A DNA stretch of 48,056 nt, from the NCBI RefSeq assembly GCF_900156095.1, contig NZ_FTMJ01000020.1, positions 1 to 48,056 of the forward strand, given 5' to 3'. Shown one piece after another: positions 1 to 6,329 of this stretch. A program made the position numbers and the translations under genes. Numbering within the stretch: position 1 is the first letter of the stretch; each line of letters begins with the position of its first letter. The DNA is from Aeromonas sp. RU39B (GTDB lineage: Bacteria > Pseudomonadota > Gammaproteobacteria > Enterobacterales > Aeromonadaceae). The notes beneath the pieces were generated by a model. The model had not been told where the DNA came from, searched no databases, and worked only from the letters and a program-made list of their open reading frames with translations.

Positions 1-89
1 CCTGTATCCTTGCCGAACACAGAAGTGAAACGCCGTAGCGCCGATGGTAGTGTGGCAGATGCCATGTGAGAGTAGGACACTGCCAGGCA
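1..89 (+). rRNA. rrf: 5S ribosomal RNA, 3' part
   Basis: The sequence matches the 3' three quarters of E. coli-type 5S rRNA, including the central GAACACAGAAGTGAAACG segment and the 3' strand ACTGCCAGGCA that pairs with the missing 5' end. About 30 nt of the 5' end lie before the window. It is the last rRNA of an rrn operon on the plus strand. No terminator separates it from the tRNA-Asp 78 nt further on, so both are probably cotranscribed, as with rrf-aspU in E. coli. Confidence 0.95.
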
Positions 90-166
90 CCCAATAAGCG
101 ATTACGCGGATGCGTAATTGGTCTACGCGAGTGGACAGAGAAATTAGCGAGAAGCTAACCGAATGC

Positions 167-243
167 GGAGCGGTAGTTCAGTCGGTTAGAATACCGGCCT
201 GTCACGCCGGGGGTCGCGGGTTCGAGTCCCGTCCGCTCCGCCA
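167..243 (+). tRNA. tRNA-Asp (GTC)
   Basis: A 77-nt cloverleaf starts GGAGCGG and ends in an encoded CCA (241-243). The anticodon GTC is at 201-203 and the T-arm reads GGGTTCGAGTCCC. It is nearly identical to E. coli tRNA-Asp and sits in the usual rrn-distal position behind 5S rRNA. Confidence 0.97.
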
Positions 244-250
244 CATTAAA

Positions 251-290
251 AACAAAAAGCCTAGTCTTGCGACTGGGCTTTTTTTGTTTT
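251..290 (+). terminator. Rho-independent terminator of rrn/tRNA-Asp unit
   Basis: The stem AAGCCTAGTC / GACTGGGCTT (one G-U pair) has a TTGC loop, is preceded by an A-run and followed by TTTTTTTGTTTTT. It lies directly after tRNA-Asp. Confidence 0.9.
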
Positions 291-305
291 TAACGCGGCG
301 TCGCT

Positions 306-365
306 GGACGACGTGAGGACGTCGGACTGATGTCCTTCGCTTCCAGCCGCTGGCGCGGCTGCCAC
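306..365 (+). repeat. 60-bp direct repeat, copy 1
   Basis: This unit begins GGACGACGTG and ends GCGGCTGCCAC. It recurs at 417-476 with 5 mismatches in 60 bp, at a period of 111 bp. Its 3' half holds a perfect 7-bp hairpin, CAGCCGC-TGGC-GCGGCTG. Each copy is followed by a terminator-like hairpin. No coding sense is evident; it may be debris of duplicated rrn-distal spacer. Confidence 0.85.
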
Positions 366-380
366 TCCGCCAACATATTG

Positions 381-409
381 AAGCCCTGAGGAAGCCCTCA
401 GGGCTTTTT
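381..409 (+). terminator. Second terminator-like hairpin downstream of tRNA-Asp
   Basis: The stem AAGCCCTGAG / CTCAGGGCTT is perfect over 10 bp with a 6-nt loop and is followed by five T. It lies between the two 60-bp repeats and would serve as a back-up terminator for the strong rrn transcription. Confidence 0.8.
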
Positions 410-416
410 GCTTTGC

Positions 417-476
417 GGACGACGTTAGGAAGTCGGACTGATGTCCTCCGCCTCTAGCCGCTGGCGCGGCTGCCAC
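417..476 (+). repeat. 60-bp direct repeat, copy 2
   Basis: Diverged copy of 306-365 (5 of 60 positions differ). The hairpin core AGCCGC-TGGC-GCGGCT is kept. Confidence 0.85.
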
Positions 477-490
477 CTCGTCTCTGAATT

Positions 491-519
491 AAGCCCTGGG
501 AAAGATCTCAGGACTTTTG
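491..519 (+). terminator. Degenerate third terminator-like hairpin
   Basis: AAGCCCTGG...TCAGGACTTTTG resembles the hairpin at 381-409 and follows repeat copy 2 in the same way, but the stem carries a mismatch (C opposite A). It is probably a decayed copy of the repeat-plus-terminator unit. Confidence 0.45.
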
Positions 520-520
520 T

Positions 521-716
521 CTTCGTGTTGCTCTCATTATTTTAATTTCCAAAAGTCGATATACCGATCCGCTCTGTTTGTATCTTGTCCATTCGATGAA
601 ATTGAGTACTTCTGCACTTAAAAACGTGGGCGCCCTCATTCTCAGAATGTGATAGGTGACTTCTTGGCAATGTCATGATTTTCTTGAGATCTAGCGATTG
701 AACAGGAGGCGCAGGG
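521..716. other. Non-coding leader before ECF sigma gene
   Basis: There is no convincing ORF or RNA here. A strong Shine-Dalgarno, AGGAGG (704-709), lies 7 nt before the sigma-factor ATG. I see no clear sigma-70 promoter and no copy of the candidate ECF motif found before the bufferin gene. Confidence 0.6.
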
Positions 717-1358
717 ATGGAGGAGAGAGGTCCGCAGGAACCAACATCCCGTGTCGTGATGTCGGAGTCTGCCAAAGGAGCCAGCGAGCAGGAGATCATT
801 GATCTGCGTGAGCAGATGCTGCGGTTTGCCCGCTTGCAACTGAAAGACTCTCATCTGGCGGAAGATGCGGTGCAAGAGGCTCTGATTTCGGCCTTACAGG
901 CACGCGAACGATTTTCCGGACGTTCATCGCTGCGGACCTGGGTGTTTGGCATTCTGAAAAACAAGATTGCCAATCAGTTGCGGCAATCCCCTCCCTGGAT
1001 AACGCTGAGCCAGATGTCGGGGGCGGGGGATGATGAGCAGGACGATCAGGCTCTGCTGGATCAACTGTTTGACCATCATCATCACTGGCAGCCGGCACAG
1101 CGTCCCGTTCGCTGGAATCAACCGGATGCCCACGTCGAGGATGGTCACTTCTGGCGAGTATTTGAAGCCTGTCTGGAGTATCTGCCGGATGCACAGGGGC
1201 GAGTCTTTATGATGCGTGAGTTTGTGGAGCTGGAAACGTCGGAGATCTGCGCAGCCACCGGAGTTAGCGTCAATAATCTCAACGTGATGTTACATCGTGC
1301 TCGCTTGCGGCTACGCCATTGTCTGAAATCGAATTGGTTTGAACAGGAGACGACGTGA
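717..1358 (+). CDS. ECF-type RNA polymerase sigma factor
   Basis: A 213-aa protein with the two-domain ECF layout. Sigma-2 spans about residues 25-90, with an LAEDAVQEALISALQ core and a SSLRTWVFGILKNKIAN DNA-melting region. Sigma-4 spans about 140-205 and ends in a helix-turn-helix that reads VSVNNLNVMLHRARLRLR. The linker carries a run of four His (DHHHHW). The start is fixed by AGGAGG 7 nt upstream. The downstream anti-sigma gene overlaps its stop. The pair converges on a bufferin (DUF2282/DUF692/DUF2063/DoxX) operon, and ECF sigma factors are known regulators of such operons, so I infer that this sigma drives it. The inducing signal cannot be read from sequence; copper or another thiophilic metal is the likeliest. 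Confidence 0.93.
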   Translation: MEERGPQEPTSRVVMSESAKGASEQEIIDLREQMLRFARLQLKDSHLAEDAVQEALISALQARERFSGRSSLRTWVFGILKNKIANQLRQSPPWITLSQMSGAGDDEQDDQALLDQLFDHHHHWQPAQRPVRWNQPDAHVEDGHFWRVFEACLEYLPDAQGRVFMMREFVELETSEICAATGVSVNNLNVMLHRARLRLRHCLKSNWFEQETT

Positions 1359-1564
1359 TGAATTGTGTACAGGCCACCCGTTTACTGTCTGAAGCCATGG
1401 ATCGTCCGCTGACCTGGCAGGAGCAGGCCCGTTTGAAAGTTCATCTGGCCATATGCACTGGCTGTCGCCAGTTTGGTCAACAGATGCCGGTTTTGCGCCG
1501 CATCAGCCGTCTCTATGCTGAAGGAGAAGGCAGTGAGGCCGGCGCTGGAACAAAACATGAATAA
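1358..1564 (+). CDS. Small zinc-finger (ZAS-like) anti-sigma factor
   Basis: A 68-aa protein with H29-x3-C33-x2-C36, the zinc-binding anti-sigma signature, plus Cys3. There is no membrane segment, so it should be a soluble cytoplasmic anti-sigma. The ATG at 1358 shares bases with the sigma TGA (TGATG), which implies translational coupling; AGGAGA lies 7 nt upstream. A GTG one codon earlier is an alternative start. ZAS-type anti-sigmas release their sigma on oxidation or metal exchange at the Cys/His site, so this one may sense metal or thiol stress directly. It is much shorter than ChrR or RsrA and has no cupin domain. Confidence 0.85.
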   Translation: MNCVQATRLLSEAMDRPLTWQEQARLKVHLAICTGCRQFGQQMPVLRRISRLYAEGEGSEAGAGTKHE

Positions 1565-1567
1565 AAA

Positions 1568-1597
1568 CAAAGAGCCAGCAATCTGCTGGCTCTTTGG
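1568..1597. terminator. Bidirectional terminator between anti-sigma and doxX
   Basis: A perfect stem, AGAGCCAGCA (1571-1580) / TGCTGGCTCT (1584-1593), has an ATC loop and is flanked by A-run and T-run. It can end transcription of both convergent units. Confidence 0.9.
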
Positions 1598-1598
1598 C

Positions 1599-2093
1599 TT
1601 AAGCGGCCTGATAACCAAGGCGCTTGGCTAACCAATGGTCGATGGAAAGCCAGCCGGGACCCCGAAAGATCAATATCAGCAATGCAGTTGCCCAGATACC
1701 GTGGGTGGGGTAGGCATCGGGATAAACAAAGATTTCGATGACAGCAGTCATCACTAATAATCCTGCCGCGGCGATCCGGCTTCCCATACCCAATAACAGC
1801 ATCAGTGCCAATACATGCTCAGCCATTGCCGAGATGATGGCGGCGGGCTCTGGCGATAGGAAAGGGAGGCGGTACTCCTCGGCAAACAGATAGGTGGCTG
1901 CGTCGTTAAGATGTGGCCATCCCCATTGCCAGAGTCCGGCCAGAGGATCGACCGCAAAGCCAGTGACTTTGGTTTGACCCGAGCGCCAAAACAGCGCTGC
2001 CAGCGAGAAACGCGCTAGCATCGCCAGTGGCCAATACGGCGCTTGTGCCAGGTTAGTCGTGAGTTTCTGCCACGCATCGATGATTGCGCTCAT
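1599..2093 (-). CDS. DoxX-family membrane protein of bufferin operon
   Basis: A 164-aa integral membrane protein with about four hydrophobic helices. The N-terminal part resembles DoxX (ARFSLAALFWRSGQTKV), and the C-terminal helices are rich in Ala, Leu and Gly. The ATG at 2093 overlaps the TGA of the upstream gene (ATGA), fixing the start and implying coupling; a longer reading from 2135 lies inside the neighbour. DoxX proteins are frequent last members of DUF2282-DUF692-DUF2063 operons. Their role there is unproven, with membrane redox or thiol chemistry and peptide export both suggested. The gene ends at the bidirectional terminator. Confidence 0.9.
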   Translation of the reverse strand: MSAIIDAWQKLTTNLAQAPYWPLAMLARFSLAALFWRSGQTKVTGFAVDPLAGLWQWGWPHLNDAATYLFAEEYRLPFLSPEPAAIISAMAEHVLALMLLLGMGSRIAAAGLLVMTAVIEIFVYPDAYPTHGIWATALLILIFRGPGWLSIDHWLAKRLGYQAA

Positions 2094-2872
2094 GCCGCAA
2101 CCCCCAGCGCACTGAAAAGCGGCAGCCGAATCCAATAGGCTAACATCTCGATACGCAGTTGCTCATCGTCCACCGGCATCAACGCTTCTTGCAACGATAA
2201 GCCGGCAGCAATGCCGTTGAGGGCAAGGGCAGAGCTGGTACTGAGCTCTATCACCGCAACGCCTTGATCTTCGCGGATAACGCAGAGGGTATGGGGGCGC
2301 TGTTGTGGCTCGGGGAGGCGCCCTTGATGATCCAGAGAATAGCCGCTGCGTGCCGCATTCTGACTGGCGGCCCACAACGGCAGGATCTCGTATTGAACAT
2401 CAATCAGCTGCAGCGCTGGATGCAGCCGAGGTTGGCAGCGTGCCAGCTGCTCTTCATCTTCCAGCAAGCTCTGCCAGTCGCTCAGTGACGGCACGGTAGC
2501 ATCGGCCGCGTGAAAGCTATTGATGTAGGCTCGCTCCAGTCGTGCCATATCGACACACCAATTCGGTAGTTGCCATTGCGTTTGTTCACTCAACCAACTG
2601 GGGAAGCTCTCGCCGTAATGAGCCAGAATGGCTGACTGGGGCGGGTGCTGACACAGATAGTCGAGTGCGAGAGCTGAAAAAGTTTCATGTCCGAGATGAT
2701 CACGCAACGCTGGAAACGTGTCTGCCAAGGCATCACGCAGTGAAACCAGTACATTGTTGCTATAGACCGCAAAGCGCTGCGCCGGGTCTGAGCCATTCCA
2801 GCTGGACAGGCCATCCGGTGCTGCGGCTCCTCGGCTGAGCAGCGCATCGCGCCAATCGTCATACCAGCTCAT
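2090..2872 (-). CDS. bufC: DUF2063 partner protein of MNIO enzyme (BufC-type)
   Basis: A 260-aa soluble protein. The N-terminal region (about 1-90: WYDDWRDALL, FAVYSNNVLVSLRDAL, HPPQSAILAHYGESFPSWL) matches the DUF2063 family, which acts as precursor-binding partner for the DUF692 oxygenase. The C-terminal half is a smaller alpha/beta domain ending in a winged-helix-like segment (ALNGIAAGLSLQEAL). I chose ATG 2872 because AGGAGA lies 8-9 nt upstream and MSWYDDW is where the family begins. It overlaps the end of bufB by 14 nt, so the two are probably made and act together. Confidence 0.9.
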   Translation of the reverse strand: MSWYDDWRDALLSRGAAAPDGLSSWNGSDPAQRFAVYSNNVLVSLRDALADTFPALRDHLGHETFSALALDYLCQHPPQSAILAHYGESFPSWLSEQTQWQLPNWCVDMARLERAYINSFHAADATVPSLSDWQSLLEDEEQLARCQPRLHPALQLIDVQYEILPLWAASQNAARSGYSLDHQGRLPEPQQRPHTLCVIREDQGVAVIELSTSSALALNGIAAGLSLQEALMPVDDEQLRIEMLAYWIRLPLFSALGVAA

Positions 2873-3779
2873 GATGTGTCTCCTGATGCGCGGGATGGTG
2901 TGAGCCTTCGGGCCAGCATTCGGCGGCCAACCGAGCTTCATCCAGCAAGATGCTCAGCTCGGGGATATTCTGATCCCACTCAATCAGGGTCGGGATCGGC
3001 CCCGCCAACGCAATCACCAGACGATACAGCTCCCAAACTTCATGGCAGACCCGGCGGTCATGGCTGTCGATAAGGAGTGGTGCACCAAGGCTATCTTGGC
3101 TAATAGAGTGGCCAGCGAGATGAATCTCACCGATCTTGGCCAGTGGTAATTGACCCAGATAGGCGAAGATGTCGCGGCCATGATTCTGGGCACTGATCCA
3201 GGCGTTGTTGACGTCCAGCAGCAAACCACAGCCGGTGCGGGTGAGCACTTCACCAATAAAGTCTGTTTCGCTGTACTCGGTTGCGGCAAACGAGACATAG
3301 GTCGCCGGATTCTCGAGCAAAATGGTCTGGCCGAGCGCTTCCTGCGCTTGGTCTACATGGTCACAGACCCGCGTCAGGCTCTCTGCGGTATAAGGCAGCG
3401 GCAGCAGATCGTTGAGGTAAGCCGGATGGTGGCCACTCCAAGCTAAATGTTCGGAAAACTGTGCTGCGCCATAGCGATCCATCAAATTGAGTATGGCCTT
3501 GAGATGCTCTCGGTCAGGTACGTGAGCACCACCAATCGACATGCTGACGCCATGCACGGACAGGGCGTAATGCTCCCGAATTTGTGCCAAGTGTCGGTGG
3601 AAGGGGCCGCCCGCCACCAGATAGTTTTCGGCATGGATCTCGACAAATCCGATGGCAGCCGGCTGGCTGACCAATTCATTGACATGTTGAGGCTTGAGTC
3701 CTATCCCGCAGGCCAGCGGCAATCTTGCCGCCGGCCCACAGAATCCGCCTCGTTCAACCTTGTTGTGACGGGTCGGCAT
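2859..3779 (-). CDS. bufB: MNIO-family (DUF692) multinuclear iron oxygenase, BufB-type
   Basis: A 306-aa TIM-barrel enzyme of the family that includes MbnB, which modifies cysteines in ribosomal peptides using a di- or tri-iron centre and O2. Family motifs in order: GIGL (25-28), FVEIHAENY (45-53), LSVHGVSMSIG (73-83), SEHLAW (109-114), LLENPATYV (154-162), LLDVNN (187-192), EIHLAGHS (218-225), DSH (238-240), LIEWD (265-269). The His, Asp, Glu and Asn residues in these motifs are the expected metal ligands (for example H76, E156, D189, H220, D238, E267). GGAG lies about 8 nt before the ATG. The predicted substrate is the DUF2282 peptide encoded just upstream. Confidence 0.95.
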   Translation of the reverse strand: MPTRHNKVERGGFCGPAARLPLACGIGLKPQHVNELVSQPAAIGFVEIHAENYLVAGGPFHRHLAQIREHYALSVHGVSMSIGGAHVPDREHLKAILNLMDRYGAAQFSEHLAWSGHHPAYLNDLLPLPYTAESLTRVCDHVDQAQEALGQTILLENPATYVSFAATEYSETDFIGEVLTRTGCGLLLDVNNAWISAQNHGRDIFAYLGQLPLAKIGEIHLAGHSISQDSLGAPLLIDSHDRRVCHEVWELYRLVIALAGPIPTLIEWDQNIPELSILLDEARLAAECWPEGSHHPAHQETHHELV

Positions 3780-3791
3780 TCAGTGTCTCCA

Positions 3792-4091
3792 TTACATTTT
3801 TTCAGCGAAGGCTTCCAGCTGACCGTGGCCAGTCGGAGAGGTGGGAGACTTGAGCGTGGTGCAGGTGCCCGCGGTGACAACCTTGAATGCATTACCCTGA
3901 TAGTCCTTTTTGGCGGTACCGGCACAGGTGGTTCCAGCGCCCGCCTTGCAATCATTTTGTCCCTTGAGAGCGACCCCGAAGCACTTCTCCATGGCCGGTT
4001 TATCGGCTGCGTGAGCCGGCAGAGAGGCCAATGCGATGGCACCGGTCAAGGCGAGGGTCAGGGAGGCGGTCAGGTTGCGGATATTGCTCAT
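3792..4091 (-). CDS. bufA: Bufferin-type precursor peptide (DUF2282)
   Basis: A 99-aa precursor. A Sec signal peptide occupies about 1-28 (hydrophobic stretch then SLPAHAA). The mature part has four Cys at 37, 48, 56 and 77 in EKCFG, NDCKAG, TTCAG and GTCTT contexts, the DUF2282 pattern. I chose ATG 4091 because AAGGAG lies just upstream and because it places the signal peptide at the N-terminus; an upstream in-frame extension to 4157 has neither. In described bufferins the MNIO enzyme converts the two central cysteines to thiooxazole-type heterocycles and the exported product binds copper. Which cysteines are modified here is inference. It is the first gene of a bufA-bufB-bufC-doxX operon. 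Confidence 0.94.
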   Translation of the reverse strand: MSNIRNLTASLTLALTGAIALASLPAHAADKPAMEKCFGVALKGQNDCKAGAGTTCAGTAKKDYQGNAFKVVTAGTCTTLKSPTSPTGHGQLEAFAEKM

Positions 4092-4122
4092 GTTGTTTTC
4101 TCCTTGGATGTTTGGGTTATCA

Positions 4123-4140
4123 GAAGGCTGTGCGGCCTTC
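4123..4140 (-). other. Hairpin in predicted 5' leader of bufA mRNA
   Basis: GAAGGC / GCCTTC (6 bp, 6-nt loop) lies at the predicted 5' end of the bufferin transcript. It may protect the mRNA end; no stronger claim is possible. Confidence 0.4.
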
Positions 4141-4146
4141 CTGAGG

Positions 4147-4177
4147 GTCAGTCGCAAGGAGAAGGGCAGTTATTACA
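4147..4177 (-). promoter_or_regulatory. Candidate ECF-sigma promoter of bufferin operon
   Basis: Read on the minus strand, TGTAATAA (4177-4170) and CGACTGAC (4154-4147) are separated by 15 nt. This is an ECF-like -35/-10 architecture that would start transcription near 4141, about 50 nt before the bufA ATG. No good sigma-70 hexamers were seen in the same interval. The match is by eye and unproven. Confidence 0.35.
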
Positions 4178-4347
4178 GAGCCACAGAAAAATTTTTGGAA
4201 AAAAATCGTACGACCGGGAATGGAGGCATGGTCAAGGCGCTGCGTACGGGCGCCAACGGAAGCGGTGCTGTTGTGGGAAGCCGGTTTCTGGGTTTTCGCT
4301 GGCCTCGTGAAACGCGCGATAAGGTAATGACGTTTGTCATATATTCA

Positions 4348-4363
4348 TGTGAGTCATCTCACA
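4348..4363. promoter_or_regulatory. CRP (cAMP receptor protein) binding site
   Basis: TGTGA-GTCATC-TCACA is an exact match to the CRP core TGTGA-N6-TCACA. It lies 257 bp from the bufA start and 685 bp from the arcA start, so its target promoter is uncertain. Confidence 0.65.
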
Positions 4364-4625
4364 CAAATTCACGGGATTTCATATCCCAGGACCGCAGTGA
4401 AAAAAGTGAATTGCAGCATGGTGAATGAGATGGTGTTTAAGGATGAAACAATCAGCATATTGACTGAATAACTATATGGACGTCGATGTTAAATCGCTTT
4501 TCAAAAGTGTTAATGGAAAGGGTGTCCGGGCAATTCAATGATCTGGCTCAATAAAATATCTATGCGGGTGCTATGCAGTCGGTGACTATTTATCTTGGTT
4601 TATTCCCAGGTGTGAATGTGTGAAT

Positions 4626-4641
4626 ATTCAAATATTTGAAT
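4626..4641. repeat. 16-bp AT-rich palindrome upstream of arcA
   Basis: ATTCAAATATTTGAAT is a perfect palindrome, directly preceded by TGAAT (4621-4625). The half site resembles the ARG-box half TGAAT/ATTCA, but the spacing is not that of a canonical 18-bp ARG box. A binding site for ArgR or another dimeric regulator is possible. Confidence 0.4.
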
Positions 4642-5047
4642 AAAAGATGCCGATTTTGTTTTTGTGCAGCATAAGATGATGATTATTAAATATTTTTTGT
4701 TTTTGTTCTTGATAGAAAAAACTGAGGCTTTGTGGATGATGTGGCATGTAAAAGAGAGGCTGAGCGCTTTCTCTGCATGGTTAGTCGATTGCCTTTTTCC
4801 GGAAAAGTCAGGATTTGCTATCCCTTTCAAAGAATAAAACCAGAAATTATTCACGCCCGTTCTTATGTGATCCCGCTCTATTTTATCGCTGGTTTGCACA
4901 GCTAATCTTCGCTGCGAAAGGCAAAGGCAGGATAGAACATAAGCCAAATACCCTACATACGATATATCCCGCCTTCAGCCATCGAGAACGAATGGAAGGA
5001 CTCTATTCATTCACTCGCAAGGACCATTGCTAGGACGGAATATCGCC

Positions 5048-6268
5048 ATGAGTAAATTCTTTGTCGGTTCTGAAGTTGGCCAACTGCGTCGTGTCATGCT
5101 GCACCGCCCCAACCTCAGCCTGAAGCGCCTCACCCCCTCCAACTGCCAGGATCTGCTGTTTGATGACGTATTGTCAGTTGAGCGCGCTGGCCAGGAGCAC
5201 GACAAGTTCGCCCAAACCCTGCGTGACCAGGGTGTGGAAGTATTCCTGCTCACTAACCTGCTGACTGAAACCCTGGATGTGCCGGAAGCCAAAGCCTGGC
5301 TGCTGCAAAACCAAGTTTCCGATTATCGCCTCGGCACCTCGTTTGCCAATGATGTGCGCTGCTACCTGGCTGACCTGCCCCACCGCGAGCTGGCTCGCAC
5401 CCTGACCGGCGGTCTGACCTACGGCGAGCTGCCCTACAGCGGCGTCAGCATGGTTGTTGGCATGCATGCTCCGACTGATTTCATCATCGAGCCGCTGCCC
5501 AACCATCTGTTTACCCGTGACACCTCCTGCTGGGTGTACGGTGGCGTCTCCATCAACCCGATGGCCAAGGCAGCCCGCCGCCGCGAAACCAACAACGTGC
5601 GTGCCATCTACCGCTGGCACCCGATGTTCGCCAACCAGGATTTCACCAAGTACTTCGGCGATGAAGAGCGTGACTACGACAACTCCACCATCGAAGGCGG
5701 CGACGTACTGGTTATCGGTCGTGGCAGTGTGCTGATCGGCATGTCCGAGCGCACCACCGCCCAAGGTGTTGAGCACCTGGCTCGCGGCCTGTTCAAGCAT
5801 GGTCAAGCCAAGCAAGTCATTGCCCTGCAACTGCCGAAACACCGCAGCTGCATGCACCTCGACACCGTGATGACCCATATGGACGTCGATACCTTCTCCG
5901 TCTATCCGGAAGTCATGCGCAAGGACACCAAGTGCTGGACTCTGACCGCCGAAGGCTCTACCGGCCTGCGCGTGAAGGAAGAAGGTTACTTCGTCAATGC
6001 CATCGAGAAGGCGCTGGGTGTGGATCAGCTGAAGATCATCACCACAGGTGGTGACAGCTTCGAAGCCGAACGTGAGCAGTGGAACGACGCCAACAATGTA
6101 CTGACCGTGCGTCCGGGTGTGGTCGTTGGCTATGAGCGCAACACCTACACCAACGAGAAGTATGACAAGGCCGGTATCAAGGTTCTGCCGATTCCGGGTG
6201 ACGAACTGGGTCGTGGCCGTGGCGGTGCTCGCTGCATGAGCTGCCCGATGGAACGCGACGCCATCTAA
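5048..6268 (+). CDS. arcA: Arginine deiminase
   Basis: A 406-aa cytoplasmic enzyme hydrolysing L-arginine to citrulline and ammonia, the first step of the arginine deiminase pathway. Guanidine-modifying-enzyme motifs are present: [12 protein letters not shown] (216-219), HLDTVMTH with catalytic His270, and the C-terminal [11 protein letters not shown] with nucleophile Cys396. ATG 5048 gives the family length; the frame extends seven codons to a TTG at 5027, but AGGACG lies before the ATG. It heads arcA-arcC-argF-arcD. The pathway yields ATP under low oxygen and ammonia under acid stress. Confidence 0.98.
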   Translation: MSKFFVGSEVGQLRRVMLHRPNLSLKRLTPSNCQDLLFDDVLSVERAGQEHDKFAQTLRDQGVEVFLLTNLLTETLDVPEAKAWLLQNQVSDYRLGTSFANDVRCYLADLPHRELARTLTGGLTYGELPYSGVSMVVGMHAPTDFIIEPLPNHLFTRDTSCWVYGGVSINPMAKAARRRETNNVRAIYRWHPMFANQDFTKYFGDEERDYDNSTIEGGDVLVIGRGSVLIGMSERTTAQGVEHLARGLFKHGQAKQVIALQLPKHRSCMHLDTVMTHMDVDTFSVYPEVMRKDTKCWTLTAEGSTGLRVKEEGYFVNAIEKALGVDQLKIITTGGDSFEAEREQWNDANNVLTVRPGVVVGYERNTYTNEKYDKAGIKVLPIPGDELGRGRGGARCMSCPMERDAI

Positions 6269-6280
6269 TCAAACTCGAAC

Positions 6281-6301
6281 GGGCGCCCGCTGCGGGCGCC
6301 C
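6281..6301 (+). other. Intercistronic hairpin arcA-arcC
   Basis: GGGCGCCCG / CGGGCGCCC is a perfect 9-bp GC stem with a CTG loop and no T-run. It is more likely an RNA-stabilising or processing hairpin than a full terminator. It could make arcA mRNA more abundant than the distal genes. Confidence 0.6.
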
Positions 6302-6329
6302 TGGCAAGAATCTGAACGAGACACCAATC

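Larger units (their letters stand above)
4178..5047. other. 870-bp non-coding region between bufA and arcA
   Basis: I see no convincing gene. It holds a perfect CRP-type site (4348-4363), a GGGAT/ATCCC hairpin near 4373-4387, a very AT-rich stretch around 4615-4730 with a 16-bp palindrome, and a CRP half site (TGTGATCCCGCTC, from 4866). The longest short reading frame behind the CRP site is 17 codons (4418-4471) without a good ribosome site. It probably carries the control region of the arc operon, where anaerobic (FNR), arginine (ArgR) and cAMP control are expected. I could not find a full FNR box (TTGAT-N4-ATCAA) or a clean pair of ARG boxes. Confidence 0.6.

Noticed and set aside
110..316. 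68-codon frame across tRNA-Asp
   Set aside because: It reads through the tRNA and its terminator.
244..540. CRISPR array or integron-type attachment sites in the repeats after tRNA-Asp
   Set aside because: Only two 60-bp copies with diverged ends and terminator hairpins between them; no regular spacers, integrase or tRNA 3'-end duplication.
3447..4310. Plus-strand open frame of 287 codons across bufB and bufA
   Set aside because: It overlaps two well-supported minus-strand genes, has no ribosome site and no family resemblance.
4418..4471. 17-codon frame downstream of the CRP site as a leader peptide
   Set aside because: Weak ribosome site, no repeated regulatory codons and no attenuator hairpin behind it; kept only as a remark.
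4681..4730. FNR/ANR box before arcA
   Set aside because: Only the half site TTGAT (in TTCTTGATAGAAAA) is present; the second half ATCAA is missing.
4600..4947. 115-codon minus-strand frame upstream of arcA
   Set aside because: It lies in an AT-rich region, has no Shine-Dalgarno and no recognisable domain; composition resembles non-coding DNA.
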